The notes under the pieces were generated by a model, which saw only the letters and a program-made list of their open reading frames with translations, did no database searches and was not told the DNA's origin. Below, piece after piece: positions 32,630 to 45,449 of a stretch of 64,000 nucleotides of DNA. The DNA is from Nageia nagi (Eukaryota > Pinophyta): positions 199,702,001 to 199,766,000 of the forward strand of contig JBITNC010000001.1 of NCBI GenBank assembly GCA_050084985.1, written 5' to 3'. The translations under genes were made by a program, and so were the position numbers. Each line of letters begins with the position of its first letter. Position 1 is the first letter of the stretch.

Positions 32630-35600
32630 ATGGTTGAAACCTTCATTCCCAAGCACATACTCGATGGTTCCAACTTTGAAATATGGGAACCTCGTATGAA
32701 AGCCAAGTTACAAGCAAGGAAGCTGTGGCAGACAGTTAGTGAAGACGTGGTTGCTCCTACCGATGAGAAGGCTTTTGAAGTATACAACTCAAAGAATGAG
32801 TTAGCAACTTCCATGATTTACTGTGCAGTTTCAGATGATGTCCTTCTCATGATTTCTTCATCAACTTCAGCAAAGGAAGCTTGGGATAGATTAAAGAAAA
32901 TTTACCTTGGGTCCAAATTTTCAAGGTTTACCATTCTACAAAAGTTGTTGCAGTATCGACAAAGTGAAGATGAAAGTGCCTCCATCTACTTAAACAAAAT
33001 CATTGACCTCAGGACACAACTGGTTGGTTGTGGGTGCAACTGGATCAATGATGAGTTCATGGTCTTCATCATTCTTCAAAGCCTTACTACAAAGTTCAGC
33101 AACTTTGTCACAGTTATGGAAACAAGGCTCGATGATGAAGAAGATGTCATCTCACTTGATAACCTTTCTAGACTCCTTCTAAAGCATGAGGAAACTTTGA
33201 ACAAGAAAATGTTGAACCTTTCTCCAAAGGACCATAGCATTGCTCTAGGAGCAACCAAAACTCCTTTCAAGAAAAAGTTCAAACATTACAAATTCAAAGA
33301 CAACAAGTCCTCATCTACCTTTAGGAAGTATGACAAAAAGGGCAACAACAACAACAATCATGGCAACTACAGGCATAGGAATGATAAAGCAGGATCAAGC
33401 AATCCAACACCTCAAGAAAAGTTTGATGGGAATTGTAACTTCTGTGGCATCTTTGGGCACAAAGAGTATGATTGTCGCAAAAAGAAATTTGCTCAAAAAG
33501 GAAAGGGAAGTGCAAATGTGAGAACTTTCAATAATAGAAAGAAGAACAAGCATACTGCTAATGTTGCCTACTACTCAATGACTCAAACTATTTCAAATGA
33601 TTGGATTGTTGATTCAGGATGCACTAATCACATGTGTTATGAAAAGGATAAGTTTGAAAACTTTCATAAGTACAAAAAGGATGCAGTTGTGATAGGTGAT
33701 AATACAGTCCTTGATGTTCATGGAATAGGGAGTGTGAAGATTCATGGAAAGACTCTTGATAATGTCTTTTATGTGCCTAAACTAAGGATGAATCTCATCT
33801 CTTTGATTCAGATTACAAGGAAAGGATGCTCATTTGAGTTTACCTCACACTCTTGGTGTGTTAAGAAAGGACTTGCCACTTTGATGAAAGGATCAGTAAA
33901 GAATGACCTTTATATTGTGGATCAAGTACCTTCAAAGATTTGTCTTGCTACAAATGTTTGTTCAAAAGGTAATCTTTGGCATCAACGATTAGGACACCTT
34001 AACCACAAGAGTATTCAAGATATGAAAACTCAAGCACTTGTGGAAGGTTTACCTAATATTTCACCCACAATTGGTCTTTGTGAAAGGTGCATTCTAGGAA
34101 AGATGCATAGGCAAAAGTTTGAAAAAGATAAGGTAACTCGGGCTACTTGTCCACTTCAGCTTGTGCATTCAGATTTAATGGGTCCTTTTCAGACTAAGTC
34201 ACTAGGTGGAGCTTCTTATGTTCTGACCTTCATTGATGACTTCAGTAGGATGACATTTGGTTATCTACTTGAGCACAAGGATCAAACTTTTGACAGGTTT
34301 CAAGACTTCAAGGCACTTGTTGAAAATCAAACTGATTTTAAGATCAAGATGCTGAGATCTGATAATGGGGGTGAATATAATAGCAATGAGTTTAACAACT
34401 ATTGTGTTAAACATGGGATTAAGCGACAATTCACAATCCCTTACACCCCTCAGCAAAATGGAGTTGCTGAAAGGAAGAATCGCACCATTATGGAAATGGC
34501 AAGATGCATGTTGGGTAACCTTCCTAGTTTCTTATGGGGCGAAGCTATTCACACTGCTATTCACACCCTAAATAGGTGTCCTACTAAGGCAATTGAAGGT
34601 AAAACTCCATATGAAGCATGGACAGGAAAGAAACCTAACCTCTCACACTTCAGGGTCTTCGGTTGTGATGCATTTGCCTTCATTACCTCAGAGAAAAGAA
34701 AGAAGCTAGATAAACAATCAGAAAAATGCATCTTTGTGGGGTATGATAATCAGCATAGAGGTTACAGGCTCTACTCTTCATCCCATAAAATAGTCTTTAT
34801 GTCTAGGGATGTTAAGTTCAATGAACTTTCTGAGGATACGACCTCTCATGCTGAAGTGTCTGATACAGATGATTCTTCGCCTGCACCTAACTGGTTGGAT
34901 GAGCATGTAGAGAAGTCACCATAAGAGCAAAATTCTCCAGCACAGAGAATTACAAGAAGTATGACCTTGAATAAATCCTTATTTGCCAAAATAGATAATA
35001 TGCATGAGCCATCAACCTTCAAAGAAGCTTCCAAGCAAGAGTGTTGGATGGAAGCTATGAAAGTTGAGTATGAGGCTCTCATGAAAAATGAAACTTGGGA
35101 TTTGGTTCCTTATCCCAATGAGAAAAATGTGATTGGCAATAAATGGATATACAAGGTCAAGTACAATTCTGATGGAAAAATTGAAAAATACAAGGCAAGG
35201 TTAGTAGCCAAAGGATTCGCTCAGAAATATGGTATTGATTATGAGGAAACCTTTGCTCCTGTAGCCAAGATGCCTACTGTCAGAATAATCCTTGCTCTTT
35301 CTGCAGCTCAAGGATGGAAAGCTTTTCAACTTGATGTCAAAAGTGCATTTCTCAATGGTGACTTGGATGTTGAAATCTACATGAATCAACCAGAAGGATT
35401 TATTCCAGAAGGAAAAGAGTCTCTTGTGTGCAAACTAAAGAAGTCTTTGTATGGACTTAAGCAAGCACCTAGAGCATGGTACAAGAAAATTTTAGGATTC
35501 TTTGCAGATATTGGTTTTTCCAAATGCTTCTCAAATTCAGATCTATATGTACTCAATCAAGGAAAAGACGTGGTCATAATTCTCCTTTATGTGGATGATC

Positions 35601-36523
35601 TTCTCATAACAGGCAATAATATTGAAATCATCCAAGAGTGCATCTCCAAACTCAAGGCAACATTTGAAATGACTGATCTAGGTCTATTGCATTACTATCT
35701 TGGGATGCAAGTATACCAACACAAAGATTGTACTTATCTTAGTCAATCTAAGTATATATCAGACATCTTACATAAGTTTGGAATGGAGGAGTGTAAATAT
35801 GCTGCAATACCTATTTCTCCTGGAATTGTTGTATCACTAAGCTCAGATTCTCAGTTGGCTGATGCTACAGCTTATCGATAATTGATTGGTAGTCTTCTAT
35901 ATCTGACTATCTCTCGTCCTGATATTGCCTTTGCAGTGAATCTGATGGCACGATTCATGCAAAAACCATATGTTGAACACCTCAATGCTGTTAAGCAAAT
36001 CCTGAGGTATGTCGTAGGGACAAAGGATTTTGCTCTTAAGTATTCCAAAGTGCCCTCGCTTATTCTCTCAGGGTTCTTAGATTCTGATTATGGGGGAGAT
36101 AGAGATGACAGAAAATCAACCTCTACATATGTGTTTAGCATTGGTTCAGGTGCTATCTCTTGGGCTTCCAAGAAGCAACCTACTGTGACTCTTTCTACCA
36201 CTGAAGCCGAATATCGAGCCATGTCTGTTGCCGCCCAAGAAGCTATTTGGCTAAGACATCTTCTGCACGAAATTGGGTATACGCAAAATGGCCCATCTCT
36301 TATTTCGTCAGACAATCAATCAGCTATCTCTTTGGCTAAGAATCCTATGTTCCATCAGCGAACCAAACATGTAGAAATCCAAGCTTATTTTATCAGGGAG
36401 AAGGTTCTAGATGACATCATACACTTGCAGTATTGTCCATCTACTGAAAACTCTGCTGATTTATTCACTAAGCCCTTCCTGAAGCTCAGTTCTGCAAGCT
36501 TAGGGATTCTCTTGGGTTGGTGA
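32630..36523 (+). pseudogene. Copia-2 gag-pol (about 1298 codons, two stops, late frameshift)
   Basis: Start ATG at 32630 follows tttgtagca. Domains in order: gag; zinc knuckle starting at Cys269; protease DSG 328-330; pre-integrase WHQRLGHL; integrase D515, D578, E614 (35 residues between the last two, the classic D,D35E); RT with YVDD 987-990; RNase H with LSTTEAEY and the SDNQSA and HQRTKH patches. Stops: TAA at 34922-34924 and TAA at 35879-35881, both in place of CAA. One base is lost in a CCCC run near 36473, so the end is frame-shifted relative to Copia-C. The gag N-terminus shows no zinc-knuckle loss or deletion. Confidence 0.93.
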
Positions 36524-36610
36524 AGTTGCCCTCAAGGGGGAGTGAAGTTTAAACTTTTGTTAGTGATGACAACTTCACCTCTAAGAGGCCTTTTTTGATT
36601 GTACATTCTA

Positions 36611-36985
36611 GACCTCCGTGGTAAGTTTGCTCTGCGTGACAAACTTGTTGTACAATTGTTGTTATAGAGTGTTGATTATTTTATACCTCAGTGGTAAGTT
36701 TGCTCTGCGTGACAAACTTGTTGTACATTTTATACCTCCGTGGTGAGTTTGCTCTGCATGAGAAACTTATTGTACAAATGTTGAGCATATAATTAATATA
36801 CCTCCGTGGTAAGTTCGCTCTGCGTGACGAACTTGTTGTACATTCTATACCTCTGTGGTGAGTTTGTTCTACGTGAGAAACTCGTTGTACAATTTTTATG
36901 CTCTATTTTAAAATCAACACATGTCTATATACAACAGGTGACTATGAGTGATGGCTTGGCATCTCTGTGATGGCTTATAGTGCAC
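36611..36985 (+). other. Copia-2 3' UTR hairpin array (5 modules) plus compound hairpin
   Basis: Same arrangement as in Copia-1, first hairpin at 36623-36646, five modules to about 36891. The inner CATC/GATG hairpin (36960-36972) has loop TCTGT, with the stem kept and the loop changed by one base. Confidence 0.8.
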
Positions 36986-37378
36986 CATTGATCAGTTATT
37001 TATAAGATGGCATTATTTGATTCTCTTATTTGAATATATGATGCATCTAACTGATTTTGTTCATGAGTTGCTTGTAGCATGCAGGATCTTCTTCAGAAAT
37101 GCTAGTTACTCACCTTGTGAAAGCAAGCTCATGGAGACTCACATGTCAGCTTAAAGTTGATCGACTACTATGTACAGTGAAACCAGTTGTGGTTAATGAT
37201 TGTATTGTAAACCATTTTTTGTCAAATGGTAATGTAGTGAGTCTCATACTAGTTCTCAAAAAGATTCTCAAATATGTAAAAGTTCTTATCTCCACTTGTA
37301 TCTCTATGGAGGAGAACTCTCTCTTACTCTCTCTCTTCTCTCTTCTACGCTCTATCCCAATATTGCATTAAGGGGGAG

Positions 37379-37885
37379 TGTTAGAATTTGTAATAAAATA
37401 TTGTGAATATCTAAACTCCTTGTAAATTCAATTAATCACTTAAGGGTATGTAGATACCTTAAGAGATTAATTGAATTCTTTAATATGTAGACTTTGACTT
37501 TACCAAAGTGGTTAGTTGGTAGGTTGAAGTTTGGTGATACATTTAATGTAACCCTAACCTTACCCTTGGGTTAAAGGAAGGTTAGGGAGGTGCTCTAAAG
37601 CTATAAATAGAGGGCCTCTCCTCTTGTATCACATCTAAGTCTAGGAGTAAGATTACTCTACTTGGTTGTGTAGGAGAAAGCTAGAGAATAGTTGTACGAG
37701 AGACATATCAAGAGAATAAGAGAATTAGTTGTGGATGTACTCCCAAAGAGGGAAGAACCACATTATATTGGTGTCATATTGTGTGAATGATGTTCTTAGA
37801 ATTATAGATGTGTTATCTTGTGTACACTTGAGTTTCCTAGTCTAAGGTCCTAGAGGATTTGTTTAGATCTAGTTCAAATCCTTCA
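37379..37885 (+). repeat. 3' LTR of Copia-2, 507 bp
   Basis: Same length as 29109-29615 with about six substitutions; TATA box at 37602-37610. Confidence 0.93.
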
Positions 37886-38229
37886 CTTACTAACATATAA
37901 CTAAGGTAGACTTCTATCTTAAATTTGAGCCTTTAACTTCAAATAAAGTATGTTAGCATAAACATAAAAAAAAACAAAATTAGCATATAACCATTAAATT
38001 GTTAGATCTCATAAAGTGCTAACATGTAATGAAGGTAATAATTTTACCTTAATATTTGAGCTCAATAACCTCAAAATACATGTTAATAGAAATATCTCAA
38101 TTCAACTTCAAATAAGAGAAATTGAAACAAGAATGATAGATAGATATACCTTCAATTTGGGGGAAGTTACCTCAAAATTACCATGTAGTCGATTGAGAGA
38201 GATCACCATAAGGAAGCTTTGATACCATT
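37886..38229 (-). other. Copia-B leader start and primer-binding site
   Basis: AT-rich leader; the primer site complementary to tRNA-Met is 38216-38227 (minus-strand TGGTATCAAAGC), two bases from the LTR. No gene. Confidence 0.8.
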
Positions 38230-38837
38230 TGATAGAATTAAAGGATTCCATATTGCAAGAATACTTACAGGACCTCCATGTAATATATCAATCAATCATT
38301 CTAAAACTAAGAACATAAGAAGCATTCTTACATAGTAACACAAGATGTATAGTGGTTCCTCCATCACATGGAGTACTCCACTTTAGGTTTCCTTTTCTTT
38401 ATACTCTCAAATAATGTACACTCTCATGGATCTTGGCCATGACTCTCTTTAGCATAAAGCATATCTTGCATGCTTAAGACCTTACTAACTAAGATCTATA
38501 CTAACATCCTTACAACCATATTTCTATCTACTTTCTATTTTTTATTATTAATCTTCACAATATGAGCTCTTTTTATAAGACTCAAAACTAACCTTACGTA
38601 GTTAACTAATCTAACCATAATTGGTTAGTTAACCCTAACTTGCAATATAAAATTACATTTAATTGTTAGTGGAGACACTATTCCACCTAACAAATACTAT
38701 TTTAAGTTGAGTGGAGAATACTATTCCATCCACCATGCATGAACCTTATTATCATCTAATAAACAACTTTAGGTGATTCTTAATATGCTGAAACATATTA
38801 ATTAAACAACATCCTATATAACATTATAGTTCTAACA
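38230..38837 (-). repeat. 5' LTR of Copia-B, 608 bp
   Basis: Aligns over its full length with 14399-15006. On the minus strand it begins TGTTAGAAC. It sits directly in the interrupted gag of Copia-A. Confidence 0.88.
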
Positions 38838-39175
38838 TTTTCATCTACCGCTTGACAAAATTGAAGTAACTTTTAGAGAATAGTGAACCTTCTAAAAAAT
38901 TTAGATCTAAGGTAAATTTGTTTAAGCTTCCTTTGTTGAGGTAGAAGATGAAATCAAAAGGAGCACATTATCTAACACTACATGAAAAATCATGAATGTT
39001 GCCAACTCATTCTTCGTTTTGTATGTCTCAAATGCCTTCTCATTTGTAGGAGCAATAAGGTTCTCATTTACGATTTGCCAAAGATTTTTTGCTTGCAATT
39101 TAGGTCTCATCCGAGGTTCTCAAATACCAAAGTTGGAACCATCGAGAATGTGCTTGGTAAGAAGGTGTCTCCCAT
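38838..39175 (-). pseudogene. Copia-A gag, 5' half
   Basis: The minus strand encodes the N-terminal gag: an ATG near 39175, then the equivalents of SNFG..EP, KLQAKNLWQIVNENLIAPT, KNELATFMI and SSSTSTKEA. It continues through GSKF and a QxxDEN patch to the insertion point. One Trp codon is TGA, and a frameshift lies near the start. The next residues of the same protein are at 14398 downwards. Confidence 0.85.
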
Positions 39176-39356
39176 TTGCTACACAAAAATGTGAAAAAAA
39201 TAAGCATGTGTTCTAAAATAACATTATATGTTTAATTTTAATCATCCATACATATTTTAGATTTATTCAAGTAAATCAATCATACATGTTAAGTTTAAAC
39301 AAAAGGACATGCTTAACAATGTTCACATGTGAAAATGTTTACAATAGAGACTCATA

Positions 39357-42300
39357 ATGCATCCCATGTATCTAACACCTTATCATCATAAAGTACCAAG
39401 AATCGTAAATGAAATTGTTGAGATTTGTTTTCTTGTTTAAAAATTTAAACTTTCACTTGGATTCTTGCAAAGTGGAGAGTCTAGGTACTACCAATCTTCA
39501 ACCAGTTCACCTTGGGCAGTAATATACTCTCAGAAGGAGGAGTACCTCCTATTTTCTAAGGTTATGACATTTATTGGATTGGCTAAATTATTAATCTTGA
39601 TTAGGTTTCTAGTTGTCCTCCTAGGTTATCAGGATAATTTCTGAATAGACGTGTGGACATGTGGTGCCACTACATAATGTTTGTCCACCTATTGGAGTTA
39701 TATCCAGACTAATAGAGGACTTAGGGGTAATTAAGAAATTCAAACTTTTCACCATTCAGATTATTGAAGTAAGGGCTCCATTCTGCCTATCCTCACCTCA
39801 TGGCTCCTCAAACAAGTCATGTTATGGAATATACATACGGATGTGTTCATTTTAAGGGGTTGCATATTCAATATTTATAATTTTTGCATAAGTAAATAAA
39901 GCAAAAAAATACAAAACATGAAGTAAAATGCATATAAAAGACATCATCTACTCATAACTTGAATCTAAGAGTCCAATGGGTTTTGTTTACTAACCCTTAA
40001 AAGACATCTTTACATAATCCAAACTTTGCACAAGCCCATCTTTGCAAAAAAATGAGGCACCAAGGATTCAAGTTATAAGCATGAATCATTCCATAACTTA
40101 AAAATTTAAGTAATAAATATGCATCATTCATAACTTAAAATTTAAGTAATAAATATACATCATTCATAACTTAATAGATATGCACCATTCCTATAATTTG
40201 CACAAGTTCATTTATTAACTTTGCATAAGGAATAAATATAGATACTTTAGCATGCATTGTTTCCATAGTTTGCATAAAAGATTCTAAGTAGAACATACAT
40301 TATTTTCTCACAATGTTAAAAATATGCATAATTTCCATATATCACAAGAATAAAGGTCTTATCAAAGTAAACACTTAAATCTAATGCATCCCATGTATCT
40401 AACACCTTATCATCATAAAGTACCAAGAATCGTAAATGAAATTGTTGAGATTTGTTTTCTTGTTTAAAATTAAGCTTTCACTTGGATTCTTGCAAAGTGG
40501 AGTCTAGGTACTACCAATCTTCAACCAGTTCACCTTGGGCATAATATACTCTCAGAAGGAGGAGTACCTCCTATTTTCTAAGGTTATGACATTTATTGGA
40601 TTGGCTAAATTATTAATCTTGATTAGGTTTCTAGTTGTCCTCCTAGGTTATCAGGATAATTTCTGAATAGACGTGTGGACATGTGGTGCCACTACATAAT
40701 GTTTGTCCACCTATTGGAGTTATATCCAGACTAATAGAGGACTTAGGGGTAATTAAGAAATTCAAACTTTTCACCATTCAGATTATTGAAGTAAGGGCTC
40801 CATTCTGCCTATCCTCACCTCATGGCTCCTCAAACAAGTCATGTTATGGAATATACATACGGATGTGTTCATTTTAAGGGGTTGCATATTCAATATTTAT
40901 AATTTTTGCATAAGTAAATAAAGCAAAAAAATACAAAACATGAAGTAAAATGCATATAAAAGACATCATCTACTCATAACTTGAATCTAAGAGTCCAATG
41001 GGTTTTGTTTACTAACCCTTAAAAGACATCTTTACATAATCCAAACTTTGCACAAGCCCATCTTTGCAAAAAAAATGAGGCACCAAGGATTCAAGTTATA
41101 AGCATGAATCATTCCATAACTTAAAAATTTAAGTAATAAATATGCATCATTCATAACTTAAAATTTAAGTAATAAATATACATCATTCATAACTTAATAG
41201 ATATGCACCATTCCTATAATTTGCACAAGTTCATTTATTAACTTTGCATAAGGAATAAATATAGATACTTTAGCATGCATTGTTTCCATAGTTTGCATAA
41301 AAGATTCTAAGTAGAACATACATTATTTCTTCACAAATGTTAAAAATATGCATAATTTCCATATATCACAAGAATAAAGGTCTTATCAAAGTAAACACTT
41401 AGAATCTAATGCATCCCATGTATCTAACACCTTATCATCATAAAGTACCAAGAATCGTAAATGAAATTGTTGAGATTTGTTTTCTTGTTTAAAATTAAGC
41501 TTTCACTTGGATTCTTGCAAAGTGGAGTCTAGGTACTACCAATCTTCAACCAGTTCACCTTGGGCATTAATATACTCTCAGAAGGAGGAGTACCTCCTAT
41601 TTTCTAAGGTTATGACATTTATTGGATTGGCTAAATTATTAATCTTGATTAGGTTTCTAGTTGTCCTCCTAGGTTATCAGGATAATTTCTGAATAGACGT
41701 GTGGACATGTGGTGCCACTACATAATGTTTGTCCACCTATTGGAGTTATATCCAGACTAATAGAGGACTTAGGGGTAATTAAGAAATTCAAACTTTTCAC
41801 CATTCAGATTATTGAAGTAAGGGCTCCATTCTGCCTATCCTCACCTCATGGCTCCTCAAACAAGTCATGTTATGGAATATACATACGGATGTGTTCATTT
41901 TAAGGGGTTGCATATTCAATATTTATAATTTTTGCATAAGTAAATAAAGCAAAAAAATACAAAACATGAAGTAAAATGCATATAAAAGACATCATCTACT
42001 CATAACTTGAATCTAAGAGTCTAATGGGTTTTATTTACTAACCCTTAAAAGACATCTTTACATAATCCAAACTTTGCACAAGCCCATCTTTGCAAAAAAA
42101 ATGAGGCACCAAGGATTCAAGTTATAAGCATGAATCATTCCATAACTTAAAAATTTAAGTAATAAATATGCATCATTCATAACTTAAAATTTAAGTAATA
42201 AATATACATCATTCATAACTTAATAGATATGCACCATTCCTATAATTTGCACAAGTTCATTTATTAACTTTGCATAAGGAATAAATATAGATACTTTAGC

Positions 42301-45300
42301 ATGCATTGTTTCCATAGTTTGCATAAAAGATTCTAAGTAGAACATACATTATTTCTTCACAAATGTTAAAAATATGCATAATTTCCATATATCACAAGAA
42401 TAAAGGTCTTATCAAAGTAAACACTTAGAATCTAATGCATCCCATGTATCTAACACCTTATCATCATAAAGTACCAAGAATCGTAAATGAAATTGTTGAG
42501 ATTTGTTTTCTTGTTTAAAATTAAGCTTTCACTTGGATTCTTGCAAAGTGGAGTCTAGGTACTACCAATCTTCAACCAGTTCACCTTGGGCATTAATATA
42601 CTCTCAGAAGGAGGAGTACCTCCTATTTTCTAAGGTTATGACATTTATTGGATTGGCTAAATTATTAATCTTGATTAGGTTTCTAGTTGTCCTCCTAGGT
42701 TATCAGGATAATTTCTGAATAGACGTGTGGACATGTGTGCCACTACATAATGTTTGTCCACCTATTGGAGTTATATCCAGACTAATAGAGGACTTAGGGG
42801 TAATTAAGAAATTCAAACTTTTCACCATTCAGATTATTGAAGTAAGGGCTCCATTCTGCCTATCCTCACCTCATGGCTCCTCAAACAAGTCATGTTATGG
42901 AATATACATACGGATGTGTTCATTTTAAGGGGTTGCATATTCAATATTTATAATTTTTGCATAAGTAAATAAAGCAAAAAAATACAAAAACATGAAGTAA
43001 AATGCATATAAAAGACATCATCTACTCATAACTTGAATCTAAGAGTCTAATGGGTTTTATTTACTAACCCTTAAAAGACATCTTTACATAATCCAAACTT
43101 TGCACAAGCCCATCTTTGCAAAAAAAATGAGGCACCAAGGATTCAAGTTATAAGCATGAATCATTCCATAACTTAAAAATTTAAGTAATAAATATGCATC
43201 ATTCATAACTTAAAATTTAAGTAATAAATATACATCATTCATAACTTAATAGATATGCACCATTCCTATAATTTGCACAAGTTCATTTATTAACTTTGCA
43301 TAAGGAATAAATATAGATACTTTAGCATGCATTGTTTCCATAGTTTGCATAAAAGATTCTAAGTAGAACATACATTATTTCTTCACAAATGTTAAAAATA
43401 TGCATATTTCCATATATCACAAGAATAAAAGGTCTTATCAAAGTAAACACTTAGAATCTAATGCATCAGTAATCTAACAACCTTATTCAATAAAAGTACC
43501 AAGAATTCTGTAAATGAAATTGTTTAGATATTTTTCTTGTTTAAAATTAAGCCTTATACTTGATTTTGCAAAGTGACTACTAGGTAATCTACCAATCTTT
43601 CAAAATAAACTGGGCATTTAAAGTACTACTAGAAGGGAGTACATCCTATTTTCTAAGTTTGAACATTTATGATTGGCTAATTATTAATCTTGTTAAATCT
43701 AGTTGTGCCTCCTAGGTATCAGGATATTATCTGATAGAGATGACATGTGTCCATAATTAATTTTGCCTCTATTGGAGTTAGATTCCAATAATAAGGTACA
43801 TTAGGGTAATTATACATTCAACTTTCACCATTCAAATTTATTGAAGTAGGCTTTCATTCTAGCTATCTCACCTCATGCTCTCAAACAATTCATGTTATGG
43901 AATTATACATAACGGATGAGTTCATTAAGGTGTTGCAGTATTAGTATTATAATTTTATGCATAATAAATAAAAGCAAAAAAATACAAAAAGAAGTAAAAG
44001 ATATAAAAGACATCATGCTATAACTAGAATCTAAAGTGTAATGGGGTTTTAGTACTAAGCCTAAAGAGCTTACATATTGCCAAACTTTGCACAAGCCCAT
44101 CTTTGCAAAAAAATGAGGCACAAGGATTCAAGTTATAATGCATGAATCATTCCATAACTTAAAATTTAAGTAATAAATTGCATCATTCATAACTTAAATT
44201 TAAGTAATAAATTATACATCATTCATAACTTAATAGATATGCACCATTCCTATAATTTGCACAAGTTCATTATTAACTTTGCATAAGGAATAAATATAGA
44301 TACTTTAGCATGCATTGTTTCCATAGTTATGCATCATAGAAAATTCTAAGTAGAACATACATTATTCTTCACAAATGTTAAAATATGCATAATTTCCTTA
44401 ATTCAAAATAAAGGTCTTATCAAAGTAAACACTTAGAATCTAATGCATGTAATTATCTAAACTATACTTTAAGTACAAGATCTATAAATTGTTGAATTTG
44501 TTTTGTTAAAATTAAGCTTTACTTGGATTCTTGAAAGTGAATCTAGGTACTACAATTCTATCATTACCATTCACTTAGGGCAATTAATAACTCTCAAAGG
44601 GTTGTAACTAACAATTTTCTAAGGTTATGACATTAATTGGATTGGCTAAATTATTAATCTTGATTAGGTTTCTAGTTGTCCTCCTAGTTATCAGGATAAT
44701 TTCTGAATAGACGTGTGGACATGTGGTGCCACTACATAATGTTTGTCCACCTATTGGAGTTATATCCAGACTAATAGAGGACTTAGGGTAATTAAGAAAT
44801 TCAAACTTTTCACCATTCAGATTATTGAAGTAAGGGCTCCATTCTGCCTATCCTCACCTCATGGCTCCTCAAACAAGTCATGTTATGGAATATAACATAC
44901 GGATGTGTTCATTTAAGGGGTTGCATATTCAATATTTATAATTTTTGCATAAGTAAATAAAGCAAAAAAATACAAAACATGAAGTAAAATGCATATAAAA
45001 GACATCATCTACTCATAACTTGAATCTAAGAGTCTAATGGGTTTTATTTACTAACCCTTAAAAGACATCTTTACATAATCCAAACTTTGCACAAGCCCAT
45101 CTTTGCAAAAAAAATGAGGCACCAAGGATTCAAGTTATAAGCAATGAATCATTCCATAACTTAAAAATTTAAGTAATAAATATGCTATCATTCATAACTT
45201 AAAATTTAAGTAATAAATATACATCATTCATAACTTAATAGATATGCACCATTCCTATAATTTGCACAAGTTCATTTATTACTTTGCATAAGGAATAAAT

Positions 45301-45449
45301 ATAGATACTTTAGCATGCATTGTTTCCATAGTTTGCATAAAATTCTAAGTAGAACATACATTATTTCTTCACAAATGTTAAAAATATGCATATTTCCATA
45401 TACACAAGAATAAAGGTCTTATCAAAGTAAACACTTAGAATCTAATGCA
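39357..45449 (-). repeat. six tandem copies of a unit of about 1 kb derived from the Copia leader
   Basis: Unit starts (plus-strand atgcatc) at 39357, 40384, 41409, 42435, 43461 and 44443, with the end near 45449. Spacings are 1027, 1025, 1026, 1026, 982 and 1002 bp. On the minus strand each unit matches the single-copy leader upstream of gag in Copia-1 (about 23200-24000) and Copia-2 (about 31750-32480). Shared landmarks, in order, are the catgttatg..aatgcat, gagccatgaggtgagga, atcctgataacctaggagga and aggtgaactggttga words. Copies 1-4 are nearly identical; copy 5 and the start of copy 6 carry many small indels. The 64-codon open frame repeated in it is not a gene. Confidence 0.93.

Larger units (their letters stand above)
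29109..37885 (+). mobile_element. Copia-2: nearly complete Copia element, 8777 bp
   Basis: Two 507-bp LTRs (29109-29615 and 37379-37885) differ at about 6 positions by eye. Perfect target duplications cttac flank it (29104-29108 and 37886-37890). Primer site is 29618-29629 and polypurine tract about 37369-37378. The leader is about 3.0 kb with a GC-rich island. gag-pol runs 32630-36523 in one frame with two stops and a frameshift near its end. The 3' UTR carries the five-hairpin array. It is the best-preserved copy of the family here, though not able to make its full polyprotein. Confidence 0.93.
14399..38837 (-). mobile_element. Copia-B: LTR element inserted in Copia-A gag, itself hit twice
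   Basis: Minus-strand element with two 608-bp LTRs (14399-15006 and 38230-38837), primer site (plus-strand gctttgatacca, 38216-38227) and target duplications ttttt (14394-14398) and ttttc (38838-38842), 4 of 5 matching. Without Copia-1 and Copia-2 it is about 8.0 kb. Its LTRs differ at roughly 48 of 608 positions by eye (about 8%). Only the last codons of a Copia RNase H region (YFTKPL-type, about 16750-16690) and the 3' UTR hairpins are recognisable; the rest of pol is gone or unrecognisable, so it is defective. Confidence 0.85.

Noticed and set aside
39661-42928. The same open frame of about 64 codons repeated four times
   Set aside because: It lies antisense to, and inside, the amplified untranslated leader unit, is lost in copy 5, and has no resemblance to a protein. 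It is a by-product of the tandem repeat.
39357-45449. Repeat array as a CRISPR or centromeric satellite
   Set aside because: Units are about 1 kb without short repeat/spacer structure, the genome is a plant's, and the unit is traceable to a Copia leader. Only six copies are seen.
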